Translations under genes and position numbers: made by a program
Source of the DNA: Oceanibaculum nanhaiense
Lineage (GTDB): Bacteria; Pseudomonadota; Alphaproteobacteria; Oceanibaculales; Oceanibaculaceae
Length of the DNA stretch: 64,000 bases
NCBI RefSeq assembly: GCF_002148795.1
Contig: NZ_MPOB01000003.1
Coordinates: 372,001 to 436,000, forward strand
Direction of reading: 5' to 3'
In this document: positions 9,235 through 17,358 of the stretch, piece by piece
How positions within the stretch are numbered: the first letter of the stretch is position 1
Layout of the letters: every line of letters begins with the position of its first letter
Notes under the pieces: generated by a model
What the model saw: the letters and a program-made list of their open reading frames with translations, nothing else
The model's database searches: none
What the model was told of the DNA's origin: nothing

Positions 9235-10416
9235 ATGCTGAAGCCGACCATCGACATGGCCTATCTGAAGGGAATTCTCAGCGAATTGCTGTGCATTCCC
9301 AGCCCGAGCGGCTTTACCGATCAGGTCGTGCTGTTCGTCAGCCGCGAGCTGGAACGGCTTGGCATTTCCTATGAGCTGACAAGGCGCGGCGCCATCCGCG
9401 CCGACCTGCCCGGCCGCCAATACAGCCCCGACCGTGCCGTCGTCAGCCATCTCGACACGCTGGGCGCGATGGTGAAGAACCTGAAGCCGAATGGCCGGCT
9501 GGAACTGGTGATGATCGGCCACTGGTCATCACGCTTCGCCGAGGGCGCGCGCGTCACCCTGTTCACCGACGACAGCGCCTATCGCGGCACCATTCTGCCG
9601 CTGAAGGCCTCCGGCCACACCTTCAACCGCGAGATCGACAGCCAGCCGGTCAGTTGGGACCATGTCGAGCTGCGCATCGATGCGCAGGCGGACAACCGCG
9701 CGGACCTGGAAAAACTGGGGGTGAATATCGGCGATTATGTCGCCATCGACCCGCAGCCGGAATTCCTGGAGACCGGCTACATCGTCTCGCGCCATCTCGA
9801 TGACAAGGCGGGCGCCGCCACCATGCTGGCCGCCGCCAAGGCGGTGATCGACGGGAAGATGGAACTGCCGATGGACTGCCATCTGCTGTTCACCATCTCC
9901 GAGGAGGTAGGCTCGGGCGCTTCAGCCGTGCTGCATGGCGATGTGGCGGAGCTGGTCAGCATCGACAATGGCACCACCGCCGCCGGGCAGAATTCGCGCG
10001 AGACCGGTGTGACCATCGCCATGAAGGACCAGACCGGGCCGTTCGACTATCACCTGACGCACAAGCTGATCGGGCTGGCCAAGGATCATGGCATCCCGCA
10101 CCAGCGCGACATCTTCCGCTATTACCGCTGCGACGGCACCTCGGCGGTGGAGGCCGGCAACGATATCCGCACCGCGCTGCTCACCTTCGGCATTGATGCC
10201 TCGCACGGCTATGAGCGTATCCACGAAAGCGCGCTGGAGAATCTGGCGGAGCTGATCGCGCTGTATATGCAGAGCCCGCCGACGGCCAAGCGCGATTCGA
10301 TCCGCATGGGGTCGGTCGAGGGTTTCCCGGAAAGCCAGGGCGCCGACATCGACCCGAACCTGCTGCCGCACGCCTTCGGCACCGGGATATCGGACGCCGA
10401 CAAGTCCGAAGACTGA
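9235..10416 (+). CDS. Osmoprotectant NAGGN system M42 family peptidase
   Basis: Third member of the NAGGN trio, a 393-residue dinuclear M42/M20-like aminopeptidase whose precise role is unsettled; turnover of NAGGN or its precursor is the obvious hypothesis. Metal-ligand regions are VVSHLDTLGAM, SRHLDDKAGAATML (bridging Asp), the catalytic pair in FTISEEVGSGAS, VSIDNGTT and a late His in IDASHGYERIH. An RBS-like AGGGGAA lies upstream of the ATG. The gene order asnO-ngg-M42 matches that in Pseudomonas and rhizobia. Confidence 0.9.
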   Translation: MLKPTIDMAYLKGILSELLCIPSPSGFTDQVVLFVSRELERLGISYELTRRGAIRADLPGRQYSPDRAVVSHLDTLGAMVKNLKPNGRLELVMIGHWSSRFAEGARVTLFTDDSAYRGTILPLKASGHTFNREIDSQPVSWDHVELRIDAQADNRADLEKLGVNIGDYVAIDPQPEFLETGYIVSRHLDDKAGAATMLAAAKAVIDGKMELPMDCHLLFTISEEVGSGASAVLHGDVAELVSIDNGTTAAGQNSRETGVTIAMKDQTGPFDYHLTHKLIGLAKDHGIPHQRDIFRYYRCDGTSAVEAGNDIRTALLTFGIDASHGYERIHESALENLAELIALYMQSPPTAKRDSIRMGSVEGFPESQGADIDPNLLPHAFGTGISDADKSED

Positions 10417-10455
10417 CGACGACCTGACCAGCAGCCCGACCGCCGGCGATGAGGC

Positions 10456-11007
10456 TTAGCGCGGCTGCGGATAGCGCAGCGTCGGCCCAAGCTGCTGAAT
10501 GACCGTGCGGGCGTCGAAGGATTTCGGGTCGTCCTTCGGCGTCTTGCCCTTGAAGATCAGAATATCGGCATAGGCCTGGTAACGGTTTTGCGCATAGGTG
10601 TTGGAATTCCAGCCCATGCCATAGCCATAACTGCCCGGCCAGCGCCCGCCATAGATGCTGTAACCGCCCGGCCAGCCGCCATTGCTGTAATAATCGGTGA
10701 CGCGCTCGACATCCTTCTCGACCAGCACGAAATGATCGCCGTCGCGCTGCAGCGTCAGCTCGGCGGCGCGGTAGAGCAGGTAATTCTCCACCGTCTCGCG
10801 CGGCGTCACGTCATTGCCGTAAAAGGTCACGCGGAAGCGGTTGCCGTCAATCTGCTGCTCGGAAAAACCGGTCGAGCTGTCCAGCCGCGGCTTGTAAGGC
10901 GTCGGCTGGGCGCAGGCGGCAACCAGCAGGGCGAGCCCGGCGACAAGGGCCAGCTTCGTCGCGGTTCCTGTTCTGCCGGCGGCAGGAGAAAATGTGCCAG
11001 CGCTCAT
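10456..11007 (-). CDS. Lipoprotein of the CC0125/CC1285 type
   Basis: A 183-residue predicted lipoprotein, function unknown. From the ATG at 11005-11007 there is a basic n-region, a hydrophobic stretch LALVAGLALLVAAC and a lipobox Cys at about 32, followed by AQPTPYKPR. The mature part has a conserved-looking YLLYRAAELTLQRDGDHF block and a Gly/Tyr/Trp-rich loop (YYSNGGWPGGYSIYGG). Similar proteins in Caulobacter and other alphaproteobacteria are annotated only as lipoproteins. It faces the NAGGN operon tail-to-tail with a 39-bp gap and is monocistronic. Confidence 0.75.
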   Translation of the reverse strand: MSAGTFSPAAGRTGTATKLALVAGLALLVAACAQPTPYKPRLDSSTGFSEQQIDGNRFRVTFYGNDVTPRETVENYLLYRAAELTLQRDGDHFVLVEKDVERVTDYYSNGGWPGGYSIYGGRWPGSYGYGMGWNSNTYAQNRYQAYADILIFKGKTPKDDPKSFDARTVIQQLGPTLRYPQPR

Positions 11008-11130
11008 GATTGCTCTCCCGGTAGGGTAGTGTTGCGAGCCGTTCTTAACGCATAATGTAGGCAGCAACTAAGGCATTCCAAGGGCGATGCCTCTTCCCCC
11101 AGTACGCGGCTGGCAGGAATTTCCGTCGCG

Positions 11131-11922
11131 TCAGCTTTCCAGGAAACCGGTCAGCACCTCGCGGAAGCGCTCCGGGTGAACGGCCGGGTAGAAATGCCCG
11201 CCATGCGGCAGGATGACCGTCTCGGCGTTGGGGATGAGGCGCCCCAGCTCCTCGCTGAGATAGGCCGGCGTCACCATGTCGTCGCGCGCGCCGAACACCA
11301 GCGTCCTGTGCTGGATAGTGGGCACATCCTTGCGCCGGTCATGCGCCATGATGGCGGCGATGCGCGACTTCACGATTTCCGGCACCGGCACCTGCTGCGC
11401 CGCGGCCTCGTCAGTAATCCGGCCGGCATCGGGATTGTCGCGCAGATGGTCGCTGGGCAGCATGAACAGGATATTGGCGCGCAGATAGGCACCTGGCCCC
11501 ATGGCGTCGAGGATTTCCGTGCGCACCCGGAACAGCTGCTGGAAATAGCCGTCGAAGCCGGCCCAGGTTGCGCTCAGCACCAGCCGGTCGATCCGCCCCG
11601 GATGCTCCAGGGCGATATGCTGGCCCATCGCGCCGCCGGTCGAATGGCCGGCAAAATGCGCCTTTTCGATGCCGAGATGGTCCATCAGCGCCAGCACGTC
11701 ATCAGCCATCTGCGGCACCGAATACTCGATCCGGTCCAGGCTGCTGCGCCCGGTGCCGCGATGATCGTGCAGCACGACCTTATATCGCTTCGACAGTTCC
11801 GGCACATGCGGGTTCCAGAAGGTGGCGCTGCCCGACAGGCCGGCGGCCAGCACCAGCGGCGGTCCGTCGCCATGCACCTCGTAATAGAGCGTGGCGCCGT
11901 TGGAGAGCGTCAGTTCGGCCAT
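11131..11922 (-). CDS. Alpha/beta hydrolase, RutD/3-oxoadipate enol-lactonase-like
   Basis: A 263-residue alpha/beta hydrolase. The nucleophile elbow is GHSTGGAMG, the oxyanion strand LVLAAGLSGSATFW, the DHRGTGRSS turn is typical of this fold, and GARDDMVTP and HGGHFYP supply the acid and catalytic His. The ATG at 11920-11922 is chosen because AELTLSNGATLYYEVHGDG is the usual N-terminus; the frame opens earlier without homology. It lies 28 bp after the M81 peptidase gene and is probably cotranscribed with it. The exact substrate cannot be told from sequence. Confidence 0.75.
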   Translation of the reverse strand: MAELTLSNGATLYYEVHGDGPPLVLAAGLSGSATFWNPHVPELSKRYKVVLHDHRGTGRSSLDRIEYSVPQMADDVLALMDHLGIEKAHFAGHSTGGAMGQHIALEHPGRIDRLVLSATWAGFDGYFQQLFRVRTEILDAMGPGAYLRANILFMLPSDHLRDNPDAGRITDEAAAQQVPVPEIVKSRIAAIMAHDRRKDVPTIQHRTLVFGARDDMVTPAYLSEELGRLIPNAETVILPHGGHFYPAVHPERFREVLTGFLES

Positions 11923-11950
11923 GGCTGTTCCTCTTGTCGTGCAGTCGGGC

Positions 11951-13447
11951 TCAGAAAATAACTTCTTCCAGCGGCCAGATCGGCCGCCGCAGCTTCTTGA
12001 AGTCGAAGCGCGACCAGTCATGCGAGCATAGCGAGCCGGAATCGACCGCGATCACCTGCCGCGCGATCGGCTCGAAGGCGGCACGGAAATGATGCGCGCT
12101 CTTCACCACGATAACGCTCTTCTTGAGCGGGTCGATACCGTTGGTCAGGAAGGCCTGATGGTCGGTGGTCTGCTGCCGGTTGCTGGTGACGACGATCTCG
12201 ATGCCGTCCACCTCCAGCACCATGGTCGGCCCCATCTGCATGACCACGCCCTTCCACATCGGCCCGTCATGCACGAAGCGGCCGTCGCCCAGATGCTTCA
12301 CCACGCCGGTGCACTTGATCGGTGCGCCGAAGGCAGGGTCGGTATGGCCGCCCAGATCGACGCTGATGGTGGCGCCCACACCGGCCTTCTGGCCGGCCTG
12401 CACCGCCGCCGGATCGGTAATCGGGCAGAAGCAGGCATTCTTCACCCCGGCCTCCAGCAGCGCACGCAAAAGGTTCGTCGTGTCGCCATAGCCGCCACCG
12501 CCCGGATTGTCCGTCGGGTCGGCGATGACCAGCGGCTTGCCAGTGCCGTCCTCGCCCTTCAGCGCCTCGGCCACCGCGACCCCCAGCGTCTGGTAATGCA
12601 CAGTCTGCTTGTCGCGGGTGTCCCAGATCTCGCGCACCAGCATGTCCAGAATATCCTTCGCGCGCCGCGTCACTGCCGGATTGTGGCTGATCGAGACGGA
12701 CGGGCCGGCCATATGGATGTCCGACCACTGGAACCCGGCATGGATGGAGATCGCATGGATCCCGGTCTCCTTCTCATATTCCGCTGCCCGGGCCAGCAGG
12801 TCGACCATCGGGCCGACACCGGCGCTGGTGCGGCCATGATCACAGCCATCCAGCGAGGGCGGGCGGGCGACGATGCAGGACAGTTCCAGCCGGCCCTCCA
12901 TCATCTCATTCACCAGATCGGCGGCCTGGACCGCGCGCTCGAACTGGTCGATATGCGGATAGGTGCGGTAGGCGATGATGGCATTGGCATTTTCCGCCAT
13001 CGCATCGCTGACATTGGCGTGCAGATCCAGCGTGACGGCAATCGGCACGCGTGGGCCGAGGCGGCGGCGCAGCGCTTCCAGCAGCGCGCCCTCTGCATCG
13101 TCCTCGGTTTCCGTCACCATGGCGCCATGCAGGGCAAGGCAGATGCCATCGACCGGCCCCTGCTTGTCCAGCGCGTCCAGCACGGCGCCCTTCAGCAGGG
13201 TCCAGCACGCCGCCGTCACCTTGCCGGATGGCGTCGCATTGGCGGCGACGGCGTTCACCGTGGTCCAGCCGAAGCGCTCGGCGGCGTCGATGAAGCCGCC
13301 CAGTTCTGTGCGGGTGCCGCGAAACTGACCGACGATCTCGTCGCCGATGCCGAGATAGCGGCGGCGATAGGAGTCCTCATCCGTCGGCAGCAGGCTGAAC
13401 GTATTGGTTTCGTGCATGATCTGGGCGATGAGCACACGCTTGGACAT
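11951..13447 (-). CDS. M81 family metallopeptidase, MlrC (microcystinase C) type
   Basis: A 498-residue protein matching the MlrC/DUF1485 family: N-terminal IAQIMHETNTFS with metal-binding His, DGICLALHGAMVTE, VTLDLHANVSDAM, VADPTDNPGGGGYGDTT and the C-terminal VVVKSAHHFRAAF block. MlrC cleaves the linear tetrapeptide of microcystin in Sphingomonas. Most homologues sit in organisms that never see microcystin and probably cleave other unusual peptides or amides. It leads a two-gene unit with the hydrolase at 11131 and is divergent from the SDR gene. Confidence 0.88.
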   Translation of the reverse strand: MSKRVLIAQIMHETNTFSLLPTDEDSYRRRYLGIGDEIVGQFRGTRTELGGFIDAAERFGWTTVNAVAANATPSGKVTAACWTLLKGAVLDALDKQGPVDGICLALHGAMVTETEDDAEGALLEALRRRLGPRVPIAVTLDLHANVSDAMAENANAIIAYRTYPHIDQFERAVQAADLVNEMMEGRLELSCIVARPPSLDGCDHGRTSAGVGPMVDLLARAAEYEKETGIHAISIHAGFQWSDIHMAGPSVSISHNPAVTRRAKDILDMLVREIWDTRDKQTVHYQTLGVAVAEALKGEDGTGKPLVIADPTDNPGGGGYGDTTNLLRALLEAGVKNACFCPITDPAAVQAGQKAGVGATISVDLGGHTDPAFGAPIKCTGVVKHLGDGRFVHDGPMWKGVVMQMGPTMVLEVDGIEIVVTSNRQQTTDHQAFLTNGIDPLKKSVIVVKSAHHFRAAFEPIARQVIAVDSGSLCSHDWSRFDFKKLRRPIWPLEEVIF

Positions 13448-13533
13448 GGTGATTCCCGATGCGAAAAATTGTGTTCGATCTCACGCCTTGATTGGTCCGG
13501 GCGCTTATCGGCATCATGCTACGCACAGAAAAC

Positions 13534-13592
13534 AAAGTCGTCAGCAAACTTTACAAGTTTGCGACAGCACAATTTGCGACAAAAGTCGTCAG
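13534..13592 (+). promoter_or_regulatory. Repeat-rich control region of the SDR gene
   Basis: Three repeat types are nested upstream of the TTG start. An inverted repeat GCAAACT (13544-13550), TTACA, AGTTTGC (13556-13562) looks like an operator. AAAGTCGTCAG occurs at 13534-13544 and 13582-13592. TTTGCGACA occurs at 13558-13566 and 13573-13581, 15 bp apart. The regulator is not identifiable; none is encoded alongside. Confidence 0.5.
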
Positions 13593-13602
13593 GGAGGAAG
13601 AT

Positions 13603-14325
13603 TTGCCGAAACCCATCACCCTCATCACCGGGGCCAGCCGGGGCATTGGCCTGGCGCTGGCGAAAGACATGGCGGCGCGCGGCCATCATGTGATCGGTCT
13701 GTCACGCAGCGCGCCGAAGGACGGTTTTCCCGGCGACTATGTGACCGGCGATCTGTCGGACGCAGCCGACACCGCCCGCGCGCTGGCCGAGATAGCGAAA
13801 AGCTATCAGGTCGATAATCTGGTGAACAATGCCGGCCTCATCACCGTGGAACGGCTGGAGCAGGCCACCCTGCCCGCCTTCGAGCAGATGATCGCGGTGA
13901 ACATGCGCGCGCTGATGCAATGCAGCCAGGCCGTGCTGCCGGCGATGAAGGCGAAGCGGCATGGCCGGATCGTGAATATCGGCAGCCGCGCGGCGCTGGG
14001 CAAGGACGGGCGCGGCACCTATGGCGCCACCAAGGCCGCCGTGGTCGGCTTCACCCGCAGCTGGGCGCTGGAACTGGCGCGCGACGGCATCACCGTGAAC
14101 TGTGTCGCCCCCGGCCCGATCGAGACCGAGTTGTTCCGCGACGCCAACCCACCCGGCAGCCCGCAGGCCGAGGCGCTGATCGCCACCGTGCCGGTCGGCC
14201 GCATCGGCCAGCCGTCGGAAGTGGCGGCGGCCTGCGCTTATTTCATGTCCGATGAGGCCGGCTTCGTCACCGGCCAGGTGCTGAATGTCTGCGGCGGCCT
14301 CACCGTCGGCCAGGCGGTGATGTAG
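13603..14325 (+). CDS. SDR family oxidoreductase
   Basis: A classical 240-residue short-chain dehydrogenase/reductase. The cofactor loop TGASRGIG is at 9-16, then NNAG, the catalytic Ser in IGSRAALG and the YGATK Tyr/Lys pair; CVAPGPIETE closes the family pattern. The start is taken as TTG at 13603, placed 6 nt after the strong AGGGAGGAAG, because homology begins at KPITLITGAS. The ATG candidates upstream (13492, 13516) would translate through the operator-like repeats. Substrate unknown; the best comparison is the 3-oxoacyl-ACP-reductase-like group. Confidence 0.85.
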   Translation: MPKPITLITGASRGIGLALAKDMAARGHHVIGLSRSAPKDGFPGDYVTGDLSDAADTARALAEIAKSYQVDNLVNNAGLITVERLEQATLPAFEQMIAVNMRALMQCSQAVLPAMKAKRHGRIVNIGSRAALGKDGRGTYGATKAAVVGFTRSWALELARDGITVNCVAPGPIETELFRDANPPGSPQAEALIATVPVGRIGQPSEVAAACAYFMSDEAGFVTGQVLNVCGGLTVGQAVM

Positions 14326-14340
14326 GGGCACTTCCCTCTC

Positions 14341-14365
14341 CCCTCGCCCCGGAAGGGGGCGAGGG
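14341..14365. repeat. GC-rich inverted repeat after the SDR gene
   Basis: CCCTCGCCCC (14341-14350) pairs with GGGGCGAGGG across a short GGAA-type loop, 16 bp past the SDR stop. It could act as a terminator stem but has no T-run after it. Confidence 0.5.
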
Positions 14366-14422
14366 ATATCAGCCCCATTGTGCGTTGCAAAAAATTCAGC
14401 CCCCTCCTGCGTGCATTTCCGC

Positions 14423-14450
14423 TTGACGGAAAAACAGCCGTCCCTATTTT
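14423..14450 (+). promoter_or_regulatory. Putative sigma-70 promoter of metNIQ
   Basis: TTGACG at 14423-14428 and TATTTT at 14445-14450 are separated by 16 bp. They lie about 25 bp upstream of the riboswitch, which fits a transcript that starts just before the aptamer. Confidence 0.5.
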
Positions 14451-14470
14451 CAGGGACAGACAGGGCAACC

Positions 14471-14526
14471 TGTCTCGCGGTGATTTGAGGGAGCAGCTTG
14501 CGCCGCGTCAACAAACGCTAAAGCGC
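14471..14526 (+). ncRNA. SAM-II riboswitch
   Basis: Contains the conserved SAM-II core blocks in order: CGCGGTGATTTGAG at 14476-14489, GCTTGCGCCGCGT at about 14496-14508, AACAAACGCTAAAGC at 14511-14525. CGCGG (14476-14480) can pair with CCGCG (14503-14507) for P1, and the GCTAAAGC tail supplies the pseudoknot. A small hairpin GACAGG-GCAA-CCTGTC (14459-14474) directly precedes it, overlapping the assigned 5' boundary by a few bases. SAM-II normally represses methionine genes when SAM is bound, and here the next operon is the methionine importer metNIQ. Boundaries are approximate. Confidence 0.87.
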
Positions 14527-14571
14527 CACGGAGCGTATTCGTGGTTTCCCCGTCTGTTGATGGAGTGAGCC

Positions 14572-14655
14572 ATGCGTGCGCTTTTTTTATTGCCTGATTT
14601 CCCGTCGCTGCCCGGCGCAACCCGCCGAATGCGCCGCTGCCGCTGTCGCACCTGA
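14572..14655 (+). CDS. Possible 27-residue leader peptide upstream of metN
   Basis: A short ORF (MRALFLLPDFPSLPG then ATRRMRRCRCRT) with a plausible SD, GGAG, 6 nt before its ATG. It lies between the riboswitch and metN, and its end is rich in Arg and Cys with one internal Met. Position and RBS suggest a regulatory leader, but there is no homology support. It may instead be chance within the riboswitch expression platform. Confidence 0.35.
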   Translation: MRALFLLPDFPSLPGATRRMRRCRCRT

Positions 14656-14774
14656 CAGCCGGCCTGGCCTGGCCCTCGCCCTAGAGCGCCCGGCCCTTTT
14701 CTCCTTTTCCCATAGCGACCGAACCCGCCCGCAGGCGGGGACCGTTCGTGCTCTCTAAGTCAGGAGTCCCAGAC
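14656..14774 (+). other. Rest of the metNIQ leader
   Basis: Between the short ORF and metN there is a stable hairpin CCCGCC (14724-14729), CGCA, GGCGGG (14734-14739), extendable by CGAA/TTCG. CAGGAG at 14761-14766 is the metN RBS. Nothing else is recognised. Confidence 0.4.
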
Positions 14775-15836
14775 ATGATCCAGCTCGATCAGGTCTCCAA
14801 GCATTACCCGCCGCCCAAGCAGGGTGGCCCCGCAGTCACGGCACTGGACGATGTCAGCCTCACCATCGGGGCCGGCGAGATCTACGGCATCATCGGCCGG
14901 TCCGGTGCCGGCAAATCGACGCTGATCCGCGTCATCAACCAGCTCGAAAAACCCACCGCCGGCCGGGTGCTGGTCGATGGCGTGGAGATATCCTCCCTGT
15001 CCGGTGCCGCCTTGCGCCGCGAGCGCCGGGGCATCGGCATGATCTTCCAGCATTTCAACCTGCTGTCCTCGCGCAGCGTGTTCGACAATGTGGCGCTGCC
15101 GCTGGAACTGGCCGGCGTGTCGAAGGACGGGATCAAGGCCAAGGTCGAGCCGCTGCTGGAGCTGGTCGGCCTGTCCGACAAGCGCGACCGCTACCCCGCC
15201 GAACTCTCCGGCGGGCAAAAGCAGCGCGTCGGCATCGCCCGTGCGCTGGCGACCGAGCCGAAGGTGCTGCTATGCGACGAGGCGACCAGCGCGCTGGACC
15301 CGGAAACCACGCGCGACGTGCTGCGGCTGATCGCCGAGATCAACCGCAAGCTGGGGCTGACCGTGGTGCTGATCACCCACGAGATGCATGTCATCAAGGA
15401 GATCTGCCACAAGGTGGCGGTGCTGGAGGCCGGCAAGGTAATCGAACAGGGCAGCGTGTTCGAGGTGTTCACCCGGCCGCAGCACCCGACCACGCGGTCC
15501 TTCATCGGCATGGTGACCGGCATCGACCTGCCGCCGGTTCTCGCCAACCAGCTGCAGGCAGAGCCGCAGCCCGGCGGCGAGGCGATCCTGCTGGTCCGCT
15601 TCATCGGGGACAGCGCCGACCAGCCGATCCTCAGCCGGCTTGCCCGGCATCACGGCATCGACGCCAACATCCTGTCGGGGCGCATCGACCATATCCAGGG
15701 CCGGCCCTTCGGCACGCTGGTGGTCGCCCTGCCCGGCGGCGAGACGCTCGGCACCGCGCTCGCCTTCTTCCAATCCCATCAACTTTCCGTGGAGGTCCTG
15801 GGCCATGTCGCACCAGCTCTTCGTGCTGCTGGCTGA
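14775..15836 (+). CDS. metN: Methionine ABC transporter ATP-binding protein MetN
   Basis: ATPase of the D/L-methionine importer, 353 residues. Walker A is GRSGAGKST, the Q-loop lies in GMIFQHFNLL, the signature is ELSGGQKQRVGIARAL, Walker B is VLLCDEATSALD and the H-loop is LITHEMHV. The C-terminal 80 residues form the NIL/ACT-like domain that binds methionine and trans-inhibits transport. The ATG at 14775 has CAGGAG 8 nt upstream. It overlaps metI by 32 bp, so the three genes form one operon under the SAM-II riboswitch. Confidence 0.95.
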   Translation: MIQLDQVSKHYPPPKQGGPAVTALDDVSLTIGAGEIYGIIGRSGAGKSTLIRVINQLEKPTAGRVLVDGVEISSLSGAALRRERRGIGMIFQHFNLLSSRSVFDNVALPLELAGVSKDGIKAKVEPLLELVGLSDKRDRYPAELSGGQKQRVGIARALATEPKVLLCDEATSALDPETTRDVLRLIAEINRKLGLTVVLITHEMHVIKEICHKVAVLEAGKVIEQGSVFEVFTRPQHPTTRSFIGMVTGIDLPPVLANQLQAEPQPGGEAILLVRFIGDSADQPILSRLARHHGIDANILSGRIDHIQGRPFGTLVVALPGGETLGTALAFFQSHQLSVEVLGHVAPALRAAG

Positions 15837-16470
15837 AGCCACGCTCGACACGCTCTACATGGTCGCCCTGTCCGGCGCCATCGGCACCGCGCTAGGCCTG
15901 CCGCTCGGCGTCTGGCTGGCGACCTCCGGCCGGGGCGAGATGCTGGCCGCCCCGCTGTTCAACCGCATCGGCGGGGTGCTGGTGAACGCCACCCGCTCGA
16001 CGCCCTTCATCATCCTGGTGGTGGCGATCATCCCGTTCACGCGGCTGGTGGCCGGCACCTCCATCGGCACCAGCGCCGCCATCGTGCCGCTGACCGTGGC
16101 CGCCGTGCCTTTTATCGCGCGCATCGTCGAGACGGCGATCCGCGAGGTCGATCGCGGGTTGGTCGAGGCGGCGGAGGCGATGGGCGCCACGCCCTACCAG
16201 GTCATCGCCAAGGTGCTGGTGCCCGAAGCCCTGCCCGGCATCCTGCTGGGCCTGACTTTGGCCATCGTCAGCCTGATCGGCTACTCGGCCATGGTCGGCG
16301 CGGTCGGCGGCGGCGGGCTGGGCGATCTCGGTATCCGCTACGGCTACCAGCGCTTCATGCCGGAGGTGATGGCCATCGTCGTCCTGCTTCTCATCGTTCT
16401 GGTGCAAGGCATCCAGTCGCTCGGCGAACGCCTCGCCCGGCGGGTGAATAAGCGCCTGCGCACCGCCTGA
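15805..16470 (+). CDS. metI: Methionine ABC transporter permease MetI
   Basis: A 221-residue inner-membrane permease with about five transmembrane helices. The BPD_transp_1 EAA loop reads VEAAEAMGATPYQVIAKVLVPEALPG in substance (about residues 120-145) and contacts MetN. NATRSTPFIILVV is typical of MetI. The start at 15805 lies inside the end of metN and has GGAGG about 10 nt upstream; longer versions of the frame run deep into metN and lack homology. Confidence 0.94.
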   Translation: MSHQLFVLLAEATLDTLYMVALSGAIGTALGLPLGVWLATSGRGEMLAAPLFNRIGGVLVNATRSTPFIILVVAIIPFTRLVAGTSIGTSAAIVPLTVAAVPFIARIVETAIREVDRGLVEAAEAMGATPYQVIAKVLVPEALPGILLGLTLAIVSLIGYSAMVGAVGGGGLGDLGIRYGYQRFMPEVMAIVVLLLIVLVQGIQSLGERLARRVNKRLRTA

Positions 16471-16503
16471 TTTAGTCACGTCCAAACCAAAGGAGTATCT
16501 CTC

Positions 16504-17295
16504 ATGAACACGCGTATCCTGCGCGGCCTTGCCGCCGCTTTGCTGCTGTCCACCGGCATCGCCACCGCGGCCTCGGCCGAGACCATCCGTGTCGGTGTTT
16601 CCGCCGGCCCGCATGCCGAAATCCTCGACCAGGTGAAGAAGGTCGCGGCCCAGGACGGGCTGGACATCGAGATCATCGAATTCACCGATTACGTGGTGCC
16701 GAACACCGCGCTGGCATCGGGCGATATCGAGGCGAACTCGTTCCAGCACCTGCCCTATCTGGACAATCAGGTGAAGGATCGCGGCCTCAAGCTGGTGTCG
16801 GTCGGCCAGACCGTGGTGTTCCCGATGGGCTTCTATTCCAGGAAGGTGAAGTCCTTCGAGGAACTGCCGGAAGGCGCCACCGTGGCGATCCAGAACGACC
16901 CGACCAATGGCGGCCGTTCGCTGCTGCTGTTGCAGGCCAAGGGCGTGATCACGCTGCGCGACGGCGTCGGCCTGAAGCCGACCCTGCTGGACATCGCCGA
17001 AAACCCGAAGAAGCTGAAGCTGATCGAGCTGGACGCGGCGCAGCTGCCGCGCTCGCTCGATGACGTCACGGCGGCGGCGGTGAACACCAACTACGCCGTC
17101 GAGGCCGGCCTCGACCCGGTGAAGGACGCCATCGCGCGGGAGAATGCCGACTCGCCCTACACCAACATCATTGCCGTGCGCGAACAGGACAAGGGCAAGC
17201 CCTGGGTCGCCGCTTTGCTGAAGGCCTATCACACCCAGCCGGTGAAGGAGTTCATCCAGACCCGCTTCAAGGGTGCGGTCGTCACCAGCTGGTAA
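16504..17295 (+). CDS. metQ: Methionine-binding protein MetQ (NLPA family)
   Basis: Periplasmic substrate-binding protein of MetNIQ, 263 residues. A Sec signal peptide (about 1-25, ending ATAASA) precedes ETIRVGVSAGPHAEILDQV, the NLPA-family start. Unlike E. coli MetQ it has no lipobox Cys, so it may be a soluble periplasmic protein. VAIQNDPTNGGRSLLLLQ and VNTNYAVEAGLDP are family blocks. It lies 33 bp after metI with AAAGGAG as RBS and ends the operon next to a palindromic repeat. Confidence 0.94.
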   Translation: MNTRILRGLAAALLLSTGIATAASAETIRVGVSAGPHAEILDQVKKVAAQDGLDIEIIEFTDYVVPNTALASGDIEANSFQHLPYLDNQVKDRGLKLVSVGQTVVFPMGFYSRKVKSFEELPEGATVAIQNDPTNGGRSLLLLQAKGVITLRDGVGLKPTLLDIAENPKKLKLIELDAAQLPRSLDDVTAAAVNTNYAVEAGLDPVKDAIARENADSPYTNIIAVREQDKGKPWVAALLKAYHTQPVKEFIQTRFKGAVVTSW

Positions 17296-17312
17296 GGCTT
17301 ACCTCTCCAACC

Positions 17313-17343
17313 TGTCACCCCCGGGCTTGACCCGGGGGTGACA
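17313..17343. repeat. Intergenic palindromic repeat, copy 2
   Basis: TGTCACCCCCGGG (17313-17325), loop CTTGA, CCCGGGGGTGACA (17331-17343): 13-bp perfect arms. It lies between the convergent metQ and enoyl-CoA hydratase genes, a good place for a bidirectional transcription barrier. Same family as 5201-5237. Confidence 0.8.
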
Positions 17344-17358
17344 CTAGATTGGTGCCCC

